DNA from: Nocardia sp. NBC_01503
GTDB lineage: Bacteria; Actinomycetota; Actinomycetes; Mycobacteriales; Mycobacteriaceae
Assembly: GCF_036327755.1 (NCBI RefSeq)
Contig: NZ_CP109596.1
Coordinates: 1 to 64,000 of the forward strand
Reading direction: 5' to 3'
DNA: 64,000 nucleotides
A program made the position numbers and the translations under genes. Numbering within the stretch: position 1 is the first letter of the stretch; every line of letters begins with the position of its first letter. The notes beneath the pieces are model-generated. The model was not told the origin of the DNA. It saw only the letters and a program-made list of their open reading frames with translations, and ran no database searches. Positions 41,513 to 51,195 of the stretch are shown here, piece after piece.

Positions 41513-43078
41513 ATGGGATCTACGGGACCGCGTAGCGCGGTGTCGTTCGACCTAATTTCCGAACCGTGCATTCCAGTAATGACGTCGGACGAGGGATTGC
41601 AGTGGCGCAGCCTGCGTGAAGTGTTCGCTGCGGCGGATCTGGATGAAATTGCTGTCAGCCATCCGTCTCCGGGGACCGAAATCGCCTGCTACGAACTGCT
41701 TTTGGCTATCTGCCACGCGGCTGGATACACCCCCCGCGCTCCAGGTGAGTGGCGCCAATGGTTTGACGATGCCAGGCCATTCGATGATGTGATCGACTGG
41801 CTGACAAGTGGTGACGGTCGGTCCTTGTTCGATCTTTTTGATCCTCGAATCCCGTTCGGGCAGAATGTCTTCCTTTCGGGAGCGCTGACAAAATTGGGCT
41901 ACAGCCCGATCCAGTTGATGCTCGAGCGTGCTAAGAACTACAACCAGTTCACCGACCATGTGCACCTACATGACCCCGATCCGGTCACGGCCCGCGACGC
42001 ATTCTTGTCGATGATCACGCAACACTCCTATGGGCTCGGTGGTCGGATGATGACCGAGGGTGTCGTCAAGCACACGGCCGCCACTCTCGGCTACAAGGAT
42101 CCGTTCACTCGTGGAGCGGTGGGCCGTCTAGGAACGCGGGTGCGAGTTCTTGCGCTGGGTGAATACCTCGGCGACACGCTTCGCCTCAACCTCAGCATCA
42201 ATCAAACCGGCGGCAGCTTCAATGCCACATGGCATGAACGTCCACGGCGGCCATTCCACTCGGTTCGGGAGAGCCGCCCCATGGACGGGCCGGCAGACTG
42301 GCACAGCGCTCTGGGACGTTCAATCCTGTTGCGCGGCAGCACTACTCGTGAAGGCAAGCCGATCGTCGATCGCGTCCTGCTGGGCATGGGTGAGACCCTC
42401 ACTGCCACAACCGATATCGGTGGATACGCCAACTTCGACACCGTGTACATCGGCGAGCGACCGCTGCGAGCGAGTTTGGGTCGTGCGCTATGGCGGGACG
42501 CGCACGCGATTTACGCGGCCAGTCTCACCCCCAACAGCGGAGATGGACTTTTCGGTCTGCTGGGTAATGAGCTCGACCGGCCAGTTCAGCTTCTCGCGGT
42601 GGGGTTAGCCGCAACCAAAGACGGTGTGGATGGCTGGGTTCGGGACATATTCCCTTTCGCCCCGAATAGGAAGCGTGCCTTGACGCATGCTGCCGAAACC
42701 GGTGTACAGCTGACCGAGGACGCAGTCGCTGCGTTGAATGCCGCTGCGGCCGAAGCTTTCCGGTACACGTACCCCGCGTGCCCGAGTGAGCAGAAGAAGC
42801 ACCTCATGAAGCGGTTCGACGCGACAAACTATGTCTGGGCGCGATCCGGGTCGCCGTATCACCACTTGCTCGAACGCGTGAAGACCGGATACGACCCGCA
42901 CGATGAACTTCGCACGCACGCGGAGCGCATCCGTGAGATCACCATCGCCGCACTCGACGAGCGATTGAGATCGCTGTCCCCGAATGCACGCGGTTGGCAG
43001 GCGAAAGTCCGTGCCCGCGAAAAGTTGCTGAACGAGTTACAGAAACGCCACTTCGAACAACAGGTGGACCCGCAGTGA
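41513..43078 (+). CDS. casA: Cascade large subunit Cas8e (CasA/Cse1)
   Basis: This 521-residue Cse1 protein begins SFDLISEPCIPVM and continues with CYELLLAICHAAG, SLFDLFDPRIPFGQ and a region in the middle (GGSFNATWHERPRRPFHS) typical of the family; the C-terminal four-helix bundle ends with LNELQKRHFEQQ. It recognises the PAM and recruits Cas3. The ATG at 41513 follows AGGGGAGGACCG; the frame is open upstream to 41393. It heads a five-gene plus-strand operon with overlapping starts. Confidence 0.95.
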   Translation: MGSTGPRSAVSFDLISEPCIPVMTSDEGLQWRSLREVFAAADLDEIAVSHPSPGTEIACYELLLAICHAAGYTPRAPGEWRQWFDDARPFDDVIDWLTSGDGRSLFDLFDPRIPFGQNVFLSGALTKLGYSPIQLMLERAKNYNQFTDHVHLHDPDPVTARDAFLSMITQHSYGLGGRMMTEGVVKHTAATLGYKDPFTRGAVGRLGTRVRVLALGEYLGDTLRLNLSINQTGGSFNATWHERPRRPFHSVRESRPMDGPADWHSALGRSILLRGSTTREGKPIVDRVLLGMGETLTATTDIGGYANFDTVYIGERPLRASLGRALWRDAHAIYAASLTPNSGDGLFGLLGNELDRPVQLLAVGLAATKDGVDGWVRDIFPFAPNRKRALTHAAETGVQLTEDAVAALNAAAAEAFRYTYPACPSEQKKHLMKRFDATNYVWARSGSPYHHLLERVKTGYDPHDELRTHAERIREITIAALDERLRSLSPNARGWQAKVRAREKLLNELQKRHFEQQVDPQ

Positions 43079-43641
43079 CCGACAACGGACTTCTCGTTAC
43101 GCCGCTACGTAGCCGTGACGAGCAGGCAGCCGCCAGCTTGGTGAGCTGGTTACATGGTCTGATCGCGGCAAGAAACATCGGGTACCTGTCGGACCTACGC
43201 CGTCCGCGTGCCGAGACGGTGGCACGCCTGCTGGCAGGCAACTACGCAGTTCCCGATGGTGTGGCGCTGGGGCCGAACGCTATCGAGGTCTTCGAAGCCG
43301 TCGCATATCTGTTCGCACGGTTTCATGCGGGCGAATCGACGCTCGAAAAGGGTTCTGGCTCACTGGGGTACGCGCTGACCCGGGTCGGCAGCGATGGGCA
43401 TCGAGGCACCGACAATCCCGGCTGCGTGCGGCTGGTCAGTCAGATCCTGGTGTCGCGCGAGCCGTCCTTTCGCCGTGTCCAGCATGGGATCGATCTGCTG
43501 CGGGCCGATTCGGTCAAGCCGCCGAATTGGTACCAGTTGGCTGTGGATCTGCTCCGCTGGACAAGCCCGGACCGTACAGTGCAGCACCGCTGGGCCCAGG
43601 ACTTCTATCTGCCCCACACCAACTCGAGAAGGGTGCACTGA
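43075..43641 (+). CDS. casB: Cascade small subunit Cas11e (CasB/Cse2)
   Basis: This is a 188-residue, all-helical protein. The start is a GTG overlapping the casA stop (GTGA). LVSWLHGLIAARN, the Arg-rich LRRPRAETVARLL and LYLFARFHAGEST-like helices fit the Cse2 family. Two copies of it line the crRNA-target hybrid in the complex. The downstream gene starts three bases after its stop. Confidence 0.9.
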   Translation: MTDNGLLVTPLRSRDEQAAASLVSWLHGLIAARNIGYLSDLRRPRAETVARLLAGNYAVPDGVALGPNAIEVFEAVAYLFARFHAGESTLEKGSGSLGYALTRVGSDGHRGTDNPGCVRLVSQILVSREPSFRRVQHGIDLLRADSVKPPNWYQLAVDLLRWTSPDRTVQHRWAQDFYLPHTNSRRVH

Positions 43642-43643
43642 TC

Positions 43644-44972
43644 GTGGATGATCAGTACCTGTCCCTGCACGCGATCGTGACGTTCTCCGGAGTGCTTCTC
43701 AATCGAGACGAGAACAACCTGCCCAAGGAACTCGTCTACGGCGGAGTGACGCGTACGCGGGTGTCCGCGCAGAGTTGGCGGCGGGCCGAGCGGATGTACA
43801 TGCGGACACAAGCCAACAACGGATTCGGTCCCCTGGCGGGGCACGCGTTCGGGATCCGCACCCGCGAGTGGGCCATCGAAACCGCCGACACGCTTGTGAA
43901 ACTCGGCTGGTCGCAAGACAAGGCCGACAGCATCGCACGGCTCGCCCTCGAACACTGCAAACTCAAATTCGGTGATCCCGACAAGGATCCGATGAAGACC
44001 AAAGTCGCCATCTTCGCTCCGGCTGATGCGGGCAAGAAGATGGCCGCCATCCTGCACTCACCTCCGGTTGATCTCGATGGCTGGTTCGAGGCCGAAACGC
44101 AACGGTTGCACTACGAAGCCGAGAAACGCGCAACCGAGCAAGCCGCGAAAAAGGCCCGCAAGGGTAAATCCGCAGCGCCTGCGGAGTCCGAATCCGATTC
44201 AGACAAGCCCGCTCTGACGCCTCTGCCGAAGAAGGTGCGCGACGCACTCGTGGCCGCGCTCGCGCCTGCCGATGCCATCGACATCGCATTGTTCGGCCGG
44301 ATGCTCGCCGAGATCACCGCCGCAACGAATGTGGACGGCGCGATCCAATCCATGCACGCGTTCACAGTCGATTCCGCAGAAGTCGACGACGACTTCTTCA
44401 CCGCGGTCGACGATCGAAAAGAGGATCGCAGAAGCGCTTTCGACGCCATCGAGGGCTGGTCCGGGGACGACAGCGGTGCCGCCATGACCGGCTATCAGAG
44501 CCTGACCTCGGGCACCTTCTACCGCAATGCGGTTCTCGATCGAGCACAGCTGCGCCGCAACCTCATGAGCGCCGGCATCGGCCCGGACCACGTTGTCGAG
44601 CTCGCTGATGCCGCCGAATTGGCGTACGTGGAAGCGTTTTGCCACGCGGTACCGTCGGCGAAGAAGAACAACACTGGCGCTCTCGGCACACTGCCGAAAT
44701 TCGTTCTCGCAGTGTGTGGCTCGCGACCGGTCAACTTTGCCTCGGCGTTTGAACAGCCGCTGGCGGCCAATGGCCTACCGGTCAGTGTCCAAGCAACGCA
44801 ACATCTACTGCGCCAGCACAAGTTCGTCTTCACGAGGCTTCCCGGAATCACGGCCGGGCGCGCTCTCACTTACGACGCCGATATCGCAGACCGGATCTTC
44901 GGCGCCGACAGCCAGTCGCTCGTTACTCCCGTCGACAAGCCAGAACACCTCCCGCACAGGTCTGAGCCATGA
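43644..44972 (+). CDS. casC: Cascade backbone subunit Cas7e (CasC/Cse4)
   Basis: At 442 residues this is longer than the usual about 350-360. It begins VDDQYLSLHAIVTFSGVLLNRDENNLPKELVYGGVTRTRVSAQSWRRA, the RNA-binding front of Cas7e. A highly charged Lys/Glu/Ser-rich stretch near 170-230 (AEKRATEQAAKKARKGKS...) inflates the thumb region. Six copies coat the crRNA. The GTG at 43644 gives the proper N-terminus. Its last four bases overlap casD. Confidence 0.94.
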   Translation: MDDQYLSLHAIVTFSGVLLNRDENNLPKELVYGGVTRTRVSAQSWRRAERMYMRTQANNGFGPLAGHAFGIRTREWAIETADTLVKLGWSQDKADSIARLALEHCKLKFGDPDKDPMKTKVAIFAPADAGKKMAAILHSPPVDLDGWFEAETQRLHYEAEKRATEQAAKKARKGKSAAPAESESDSDKPALTPLPKKVRDALVAALAPADAIDIALFGRMLAEITAATNVDGAIQSMHAFTVDSAEVDDDFFTAVDDRKEDRRSAFDAIEGWSGDDSGAAMTGYQSLTSGTFYRNAVLDRAQLRRNLMSAGIGPDHVVELADAAELAYVEAFCHAVPSAKKNNTGALGTLPKFVLAVCGSRPVNFASAFEQPLAANGLPVSVQATQHLLRQHKFVFTRLPGITAGRALTYDADIADRIFGADSQSLVTPVDKPEHLPHRSEP

Positions 44973-45826
44973 CATATACCCTGTTGATTCGGCTGGCAGG
45001 ACCGTTGCAGGCGTGGGGCACATTATCGAAGTTCCATCATCGTGACACCGACCCCAACCGTCCCACAAAGAGCGGTGTAATCGGACTTCTCGCTGCCGCG
45101 GACGGCCACAATCGCACCGACATCAACATGGACTATCCAGACGCTCTCAGACTGGAAAAGCTTGCAGCGCTTCGGTTTGGTGTACGCGCTGATCGACCCG
45201 GCGTCATGATGCGCGACTACCACACAGTCGGCGGCGGTCGGTACCCGATCCGCCCCCGCGACCTCATTCTCGATGACCGGCGGATCGCGGCGGCACAGCT
45301 CCCACCCGAATCAGCCCAACCGGGCCCGTTCGGCTCCTTCGACGTCCCCGATTGGTACGGGGCACCCAAAGGCATTGCACCGACCTCGTCCGGGGCCCTT
45401 CAAGCCAGTCCGGTTCTCGGGCGCTCTGGGCTGATCACCGAGCGCTGGTATCTCGCAGACGCGGCCTTCGTCGCTGCCGTCGAGTCGGACGATCGAGCGC
45501 TGCTCAATCGTCTCGCCGATCGTCTCGACCGTCCCCGCCGGATGGTGTGGTTGGGTCGCAAGAGCTGCCCACCCGCCGAACGCCTGAACCACGGCGTCCA
45601 CGAAGGAAGGCTCGAAGGAGTGCTCACGAATACCGCTCTCCTTCCTAATGCCACTGAACCCCAGCCCTATTCGTGGCTCGAGACCAGTCCCAACGAGCCC
45701 GATACGGTGCCGGTCCAGGATCAACCGGAGTCATTTTCCTCCCGCCATCGAGTCCACACGCACAGGTGGGAACGCCGACAGCGCATGACCATCGCGAATC
45801 CAACCATCACATGGGATGTTCCATGA
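44969..45826 (+). CDS. casD: Cascade subunit Cas5e (CasD)
   Basis: This 285-residue protein starts MTYTLLIRLAGPLQAWG, the Cas5 signature, followed by KSGVIGLLAAADG and RDYHTVGGGRYPI. It holds the 5' handle of the crRNA and the Cas8e interface. ATG overlaps the casC stop (ATGA) and its own stop overlaps casE. The C-terminus is extended by about 40 residues, but no HNH or other nuclease motif is present in it. Confidence 0.95.
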   Translation: MTYTLLIRLAGPLQAWGTLSKFHHRDTDPNRPTKSGVIGLLAAADGHNRTDINMDYPDALRLEKLAALRFGVRADRPGVMMRDYHTVGGGRYPIRPRDLILDDRRIAAAQLPPESAQPGPFGSFDVPDWYGAPKGIAPTSSGALQASPVLGRSGLITERWYLADAAFVAAVESDDRALLNRLADRLDRPRRMVWLGRKSCPPAERLNHGVHEGRLEGVLTNTALLPNATEPQPYSWLETSPNEPDTVPVQDQPESFSSRHRVHTHRWERRQRMTIANPTITWDVP

Positions 45827-46566
45827 GGGCCACACTCATCACCTGTCACAGCATCCTGGAATTGAACGCGCGCCATCCCGAAACCCAACGCGCGCTTCTG
45901 GATGCGCAGGCCATGCACAGGCTGGTGATGAAGGGGTTCCTCGGCTGGGTCGATGACGGTAGCCGGGATGCTCGAGCGCAAATGGGTGTCCTGCACACCT
46001 CGAACGTCGATTTGAAGAACCAGCAGCTCACCATCGTCGTGCAGTCCAAGGTCCCGCCGGACTGGTCACAGGTGGATAAGCGTCAACTCCTGCGCGAACC
46101 ACAAATCCTCAAGGTCGACCAAAACATCGACGCCGGTCAGCAATTCCGATTTCGCACCGTCATCAACCCCGCGCGAATGAGCAGTCGTCACCTACCCTCA
46201 GACGAGAGAACCACTCCACGCCAGGATCGCAAGCGTCTCGCCGACACCACGCCCGCGCATGCACGCCAATGGTTCGCCGAACGTCTTCAGCCCCAAGGAG
46301 ATAGCGCGATAGGCCCACGAGGGGTCCGCCGCATCGGCGCTGACTCCGACGCCGCCCAGCTCGCTGTGCGCATGCTCCCCAAACTGGCGCACCTGCAAGG
46401 CAAACCAGGCATGAGGATCGGCCGCGCGGAGGTGCGCGGGGAGTTGACAGTCACCGAACCCGAGGTCTTCGTCGACGTCGTCAGCAACGGACTCGGTCAT
46501 GGCAAAGCGTACGGATGCGGATTAATCCTCATCAAGCCGATCACCACGAGAGCTCCGGCCAGATGA
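45823..46566 (+). CDS. casE: CRISPR RNA endonuclease Cas6e (CasE)
   Basis: This 247-residue RAMP protein has His32 in MHRLVMKGF as the likely catalytic residue. Ferredoxin-like folds and the C-terminal GLGHGKAYGCGLILI glycine-rich loop follow. It cuts the repeat hairpin to leave a short 5' handle. The ATG overlaps the casD stop. It is the last gene of the operon; no cas3 or further cas gene follows. Confidence 0.95.
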   Translation: MRATLITCHSILELNARHPETQRALLDAQAMHRLVMKGFLGWVDDGSRDARAQMGVLHTSNVDLKNQQLTIVVQSKVPPDWSQVDKRQLLREPQILKVDQNIDAGQQFRFRTVINPARMSSRHLPSDERTTPRQDRKRLADTTPAHARQWFAERLQPQGDSAIGPRGVRRIGADSDAAQLAVRMLPKLAHLQGKPGMRIGRAEVRGELTVTEPEVFVDVVSNGLGHGKAYGCGLILIKPITTRAPAR

Positions 46567-46593
46567 TCGAAACCTCAATGGGCGGAGCGGTTT

Positions 46594-49500
46594 TCACGAC
46601 ATAGAGTGCGGGCCGCGGAGCTGCAGTACGACCAGTCGACCGCTCTTGTCGCCGTAGACCATCATGGTCGGGTCGTCCGAGCATGTCCTCACCACGGTGA
46701 CTGCCGTTGTATCGGTGACCCAGTGCGCCACTTGCCGACCGCTGCTCAGTTCCCACACCCGCACTGTCCGATCGTCGCTACCGGATACGACATGGCGCGC
46801 GTCCGCAGTTACCGCGACCGTCCGGACGCGGTCTGTGTGACCATCGAGAGTGATCATGTGCCGCCCATGTTCCAAGTCCCACACCCGCACCGTGCAATCA
46901 TGGCCCCCGGTGACGGCATACCGACCGTCGAATGACACAGCGGCAGAATTGATTCTGCCGTCATGACCGGACAATTCGCATTCCAGCGCGCCAGAGGTGA
47001 GAGCGAATACCCGAAGGACCCCCTCGTAGCCAGCTGTAATGACACGCCGTCTATCGGAAGTGGTTGCCAGAGTGTAGATCTCACCAGCGTGGCTACCCAG
47101 GTCGCGGATATGCTTGCCGCTCCTGAGATCCCACACTCGCACGGTTCGGTCACCACCACCGGTAATGACTTGTTTCCCGTCGCCGGTTACGGCCACAGCG
47201 TATGTGGAGCCTGGAACTGGCAAGGGGCGCAGCCGCTTTCCCGATGACAGCTCCCAAATACTCACCGGCTCTTCATAGCTGGCGGTGATGAGGTGTTTGT
47301 CGTCGGGGCTGAGAGCTAGCGCTTCGACTACTCCGACCGAACCCTCGAGAGGATGTTCCACCTTCCCACCGTGCGGACTCCACGCCCCGATGGAGCGGTC
47401 GTGGCCACCATAGAGGACAAGCCGATCGTGGTCAGCCAGCACCGCCGCGGTGACAGGTCCTGACTTCCCCCCCATGCGGACTGCTCTGGCGTCGGCCACA
47501 TCCCACAGCCGCACTGTCCCGTCACGCCCCCCGGTCACAATCCGACGGCCGTCGGGAGTGATCGCGACAGCGTTTACGCAGTCATTGTGGCCTGGCAGCT
47601 CGAACTCCAAATGACCGCCGACCGTACTCCAAACCCGAACGACCTGATCATCACCGGCGGAGACCACACGCTTCCCGTCCGCTGAAATAGCGACAGCGCG
47701 AACCGAACGAGCATGGCGACCCACAAGACATTCTCGAGGCACGTCGTTGAGATCCCACGCCAGAACGCTGTGATCGCGACCTCCAGAAACGACGTACCGG
47801 CCATCAGCTGAGATCGCCACCGCCTCGACATCCCGAGTATGGCCTGCCAGTTTGTGTTTGAGCCCGCCTCCTGCCAACTCCCAGACACGCACCGTCCGGT
47901 CGTAACCACCGGACACGACGTACCGACAGTCTTCTGAAGACGCAACAGCTTTGACGTGTCTCGCATGGTCCGACAGCCGCAGCACGAGTTGGGCTTCGGC
48001 CCTACTCCACACCCCGACCTTGCTGTCACCACTGCCGACCACGATGTTCTGGTGATCGGCAGTAATTGCCACCGCATAGACATATCCGGAGTTCACCGGT
48101 AGCGAGCGTTCAAGGCGCCCACTGGCGCGGTTCCACACCCGGACAGACCCGTCGAAACTGCCGGATACGACGCGGCCTCCGTCCGGCGAGATAGCCACCG
48201 CGCTGACGACCTCGCTGTGCGCATCGATGGTGGTTGCCAGCCGCCCGGTCGAGCCTTCCCAGACGCGCACAGACCTGTCACTACCTCCGGAAACGATATA
48301 TCGACCGTCAGCCGAGATCGCCACCGCGGCAATGGATTCGGTATGCCCCTGCATGACAAGCTCCAGGGGGCCGCCTGGTTGGGTCAGGCCGCCAGGAGTA
48401 CGTGGACACAACCATTGATTCCCGTCGGAAGGACATGCGCTTCGAACGAGAGCGACGATCTGGAGTTCTGAATTTCCAAGTAGGCGTCCCGTGAGCTGGC
48501 CAGCCAGCAGGTTCGGCGCGTCGGCCAACACATGTGCAGAGAGCTGGAGAGCGCCGTGGACCGATTCGAGGAGTGGAACGCGTGGCTGCTGGTACGAGTA
48601 GTCGGCCAACAGATCGCCGATACCGCCCGTTGCCAGCTTGCGCTCCATCCATGCGAACCGCGTGAGCAGATCGCGGAGTTCGCCGTGACGAGTGGCGTGT
48701 ACAAGGTGGTAGGCGAGATTCTGCAGCAGGTAACCATCGTCCGGCCCGACTTCCCACGCGAACCCGCTGTCCGTGGCGCCCTCAAAGTCCGCGGTCTGCT
48801 CGACTCGTCCTCGATAACCGTCCACCAGTTGACCGTGCGCGGCGGCAACACCGCCTGGACTGGTGGCCAAATAGTAAGCAGCAACGTCGAATTCGAGGTC
48901 GTGCAGCGTGTACAGTCCGCGATTTTCCTGCACCAAGCATCGATCGACGAGTCGAGGCAAAAGCTGCACAACAAACTGGTCGGACTCGCCCGCTGATGTC
49001 CACAGTGCGTTCACGGCATCGAGCGGAATGCTTCCGCGCCCAGCAAACACAGCAAGTTCGCAATACCGCTGCTGATCTGTCGATGACAGATCGTCGATGC
49101 TGAGAGTGATGGACGCCAGCACGCTCCGATGCTCGTAGCCACCCGGCCCGAAGGCGTCCGCAATCACCTCAACATCGGCTTGCTCGAGCAGGTTCAGAAC
49201 CTCGCTCCATCGCTGCGGGCCGCGCCGGGCACCAATCATTCCGCCGACCAACGCCACACCCAGCGCCAGGTTCCCCACCTTGAGACACAGCTCATCCGCG
49301 ACCGGCGGAAGCTCGTCGACGACCGTTGCTGTCCAGTGGCTCAACAGATTTCGAGCATCATCGAGCGACAGCTCGTCAACCTCATGACCTCGGGCACCAT
49401 CGGCACGCACAATTCCTTGATGACGCGTTGTGAACAACAAAGCGCTGCGAGAAGGGACGTGGAGAGCCCGCAAAACCCCGATATCCCACACGTCATCGAC

Positions 49501-49890
49501 CACCAGCAAGACAGCTCTGTCAGCCAGTATCTCGGCAAGCCGGTCCTTGCCCTCGTCAACAGTGGCGAACGGAACCGCCTTGCCGATCAGCTTTTCAGCG
49601 AGGAGCTCCTGTAGTCGAGTAGGCGGCACATCCCGGACCGCGTTCACCCAAGCAATGCCATCGGGAAACGCGGCGTGGATCACCGGATCCTGCGCGATCG
49701 CTGCGGCGAGGGTGGTCTTGCCAGCACCACCCATTCCAACCAAACCCACAGTCGCACAGTCCAATATGTCGGCGCGGACCTTATGCAAGAGCTTGGCTCG
49801 GACCACGTATCCCGCTGGTACGTCAGAAACGTCACCGAAGAACTGAGTTCCCGGAATCGTCCGCAACCGCGCGGGCTCCTGCGCGACCAC
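46594..49890 (-). CDS. STAND NTPase: NB-ARC domain with 14 WD40 repeats
   Basis: This 1098-residue protein has the P-loop GMGGAGKTT (52-60), Walker B LLVVDDVWD (near 131-138) and sensor LLFTTRHQG, the NB-ARC layout. A helical linker follows, then 14 WD40 repeats with GGxDxxVRVW endings, enough for two seven-bladed propellers. Such proteins are signal-sensing switches; bacterial relatives trigger abortive defence. Its GTG start leaves a short upstream in-frame extension (LADVWAGRDIIIALSES) that may belong to it. It converges on casE with a 27-base gap and its upstream partner gene ends about 100 bases before it. Confidence 0.93.
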   Translation of the reverse strand: MVAQEPARLRTIPGTQFFGDVSDVPAGYVVRAKLLHKVRADILDCATVGLVGMGGAGKTTLAAAIAQDPVIHAAFPDGIAWVNAVRDVPPTRLQELLAEKLIGKAVPFATVDEGKDRLAEILADRAVLLVVDDVWDIGVLRALHVPSRSALLFTTRHQGIVRADGARGHEVDELSLDDARNLLSHWTATVVDELPPVADELCLKVGNLALGVALVGGMIGARRGPQRWSEVLNLLEQADVEVIADAFGPGGYEHRSVLASITLSIDDLSSTDQQRYCELAVFAGRGSIPLDAVNALWTSAGESDQFVVQLLPRLVDRCLVQENRGLYTLHDLEFDVAAYYLATSPGGVAAAHGQLVDGYRGRVEQTADFEGATDSGFAWEVGPDDGYLLQNLAYHLVHATRHGELRDLLTRFAWMERKLATGGIGDLLADYSYQQPRVPLLESVHGALQLSAHVLADAPNLLAGQLTGRLLGNSELQIVALVRSACPSDGNQWLCPRTPGGLTQPGGPLELVMQGHTESIAAVAISADGRYIVSGGSDRSVRVWEGSTGRLATTIDAHSEVVSAVAISPDGGRVVSGSFDGSVRVWNRASGRLERSLPVNSGYVYAVAITADHQNIVVGSGDSKVGVWSRAEAQLVLRLSDHARHVKAVASSEDCRYVVSGGYDRTVRVWELAGGGLKHKLAGHTRDVEAVAISADGRYVVSGGRDHSVLAWDLNDVPRECLVGRHARSVRAVAISADGKRVVSAGDDQVVRVWSTVGGHLEFELPGHNDCVNAVAITPDGRRIVTGGRDGTVRLWDVADARAVRMGGKSGPVTAAVLADHDRLVLYGGHDRSIGAWSPHGGKVEHPLEGSVGVVEALALSPDDKHLITASYEEPVSIWELSSGKRLRPLPVPGSTYAVAVTGDGKQVITGGGDRTVRVWDLRSGKHIRDLGSHAGEIYTLATTSDRRRVITAGYEGVLRVFALTSGALECELSGHDGRINSAAVSFDGRYAVTGGHDCTVRVWDLEHGRHMITLDGHTDRVRTVAVTADARHVVSGSDDRTVRVWELSSGRQVAHWVTDTTAVTVVRTCSDDPTMMVYGDKSGRLVVLQLRGPHSMS

Positions 49891-49991
49891 CGACTCGCTC
49901 AGAGCGATTATGATATCGCGCCCCGCCCATACGTCGGCCAGAATGACATTCGCCCCCGATCCCGAAGCGGGAGAGGCGGCCGGAGTGGGGA

Positions 49992-50465
49992 CTACCGACT
50001 CGCCGACGGAGGGTGCTGCCGTTCGTGGCTCCCCGCACGGATCGAGTCGATCTCGATCGGCCCATCAACGCGGAGACCTATTCCCCGGACTCCAGTACCA
50101 GCAGCGTCGACGTTCCGAATTCGGAGCGCGGCAGCCTCCACCCGCTCCAGATCAACACCCACCGCCGCACCGGCGGCCGCCTCATGGGCACGGACCGCGG
50201 CAATAAGCGCTTGAGCAGCCGCCAGCAAGTCCGTGTCCTGACCCCCGCCTGCAGCCTGCAGATCCTCGGCGAACTCATCACGACGATGCTGCGAGTCAGG
50301 CCGCCGCTCCACCGGCGTCACATCGACCTGCCCATAACGGCCGGAAACCAGCCCCTTAAGCCGTTGATATGCCTCTACCACAGCAGTTTTGGCCGAATCC
50401 TGCATACCGGCAACCGCCCCGACCGCCAACGCTTCGGCGACAATCTGCGGCACTGTCTCTAACAT
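49992..50465 (-). CDS. Small helical partner of the STAND NTPase, possible effector-associated protein
   Basis: This 157-residue Ala-rich helical protein (VVEAYQRLKGLVSGRYG, PDSQHRRDEFAEDL, LLAAAQALIAAV) has a C-terminal segment with alternating short strands (RIRNVDAAGTGVRGIGLRVDG). Small proteins of this kind often sit directly before actinobacterial NB-ARC genes as effector or adaptor. The gene is directly upstream and co-directional with the STAND gene. I do not recognise a catalytic motif. The ATG at 50465 begins MLETVPQIVAEAL. Confidence 0.6.
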   Translation of the reverse strand: MLETVPQIVAEALAVGAVAGMQDSAKTAVVEAYQRLKGLVSGRYGQVDVTPVERRPDSQHRRDEFAEDLQAAGGGQDTDLLAAAQALIAAVRAHEAAAGAAVGVDLERVEAAALRIRNVDAAGTGVRGIGLRVDGPIEIDSIRAGSHERQHPPSASR

Positions 50466-50667
50466 CTACACCCCTCCACCTCTACCGAGCGAGCAGACCT
50501 GCGACCCGAGATCACACTGTACCGCTGCATCGACGTGCTTGAGCGAAACTCCTTGAGCGCATTGACTTATCGGCCTCGGCGATCGCCTTGGTACCGGACA
50601 GAGCGACTCCGCAACTTCCAACCAATGCCCGCCCGCAATGAAGTTCCAGTCTGCGCGTGGGATTCGT
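50466..50667. other. Spacer between the STAND partner and array E
   Basis: About 200 bases with no gene, holding the promoter for the STAND operon on the minus strand and the trailer end of array E. Nothing else stands out. Confidence 0.4.
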
Positions 50668-51060
50668 GAGCTCATCCCCGCGCAGGCGGGGAGCACGCGA
50701 TCGGCCAGGACCCGACCCTGGCCACCGTGGGCTCATCCCCGCACGCGGTGGGGAGCAAGAAAGACTCGCTCGCGGAAACGTGGATTCCTCGAGCGCCTGC
50801 GGTGTCAATGGAGCACACGATTTCCCCGACCGCCCGCCCCTGCTACCCGGGCTCACCCCCGCGCCTGCGGGGAGCACGTGTTGCCGCGGGTCCGGAAATT
50901 GTTCCAGGTGGGCTCACCCCCGCGCCTGCGGGGAGCACTCGATTCTGGGCGGGCCGAGCGGAATCCTTTTGGGCTCACCCCCGCGCCTGCGGGGAGCACT
51001 CGATTCTGGGCGGGCCGAGCGGAATCCTTTTGGGCTCACCCCCGCGCCTGCGGGGAGCAC
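50668..51060 (-). CRISPR. CRISPR array E: 7 repeats, 6 spacers, one spacer duplicated
   Basis: Repeats begin near 50668, 50729, 50789 (much decayed), 50849, 50910, 50971 and 51032. The last four are perfect copies of the CACCCCC variant with GCCT in the loop. The spacers at 50939-50970 and 51000-51031 are identical, a tandem duplication of one repeat-spacer unit. Leader lies on the right, so transcription is leftwards. Confidence 0.95.
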
Positions 51061-51195
51061 ACTTCTTGACCTGCATATACTCGACTCATGGCGGCATTTC
51101 GCATTCACTTTCGATCGCCGCCGACCTCCGCTCCCATACATCGCGATGCGACCGAAACACCCTCAGTGGGTACGGCACGCAGACACCTGTGCGAT
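51061..51195 (-). promoter_or_regulatory. CRISPR leader of array E
   Basis: This leader, ACTTCTTGACCTGCATATAC...TTTCGCATTCACTTTC, is identical to that of array F. It is a variant of the B/C/D leader, sharing ACTTCyTGACCwGC and ATTCACTT, so it belongs to the same I-E family. Confidence 0.8.

Noticed and set aside
41393..49890. A hidden cas3 or HNH nuclease fused to a cascade subunit
   Set aside because: No HD, DExD/H helicase or HNH motif is present in casA-casE or in the STAND protein; the Cas5e tail is short and not nuclease-like.
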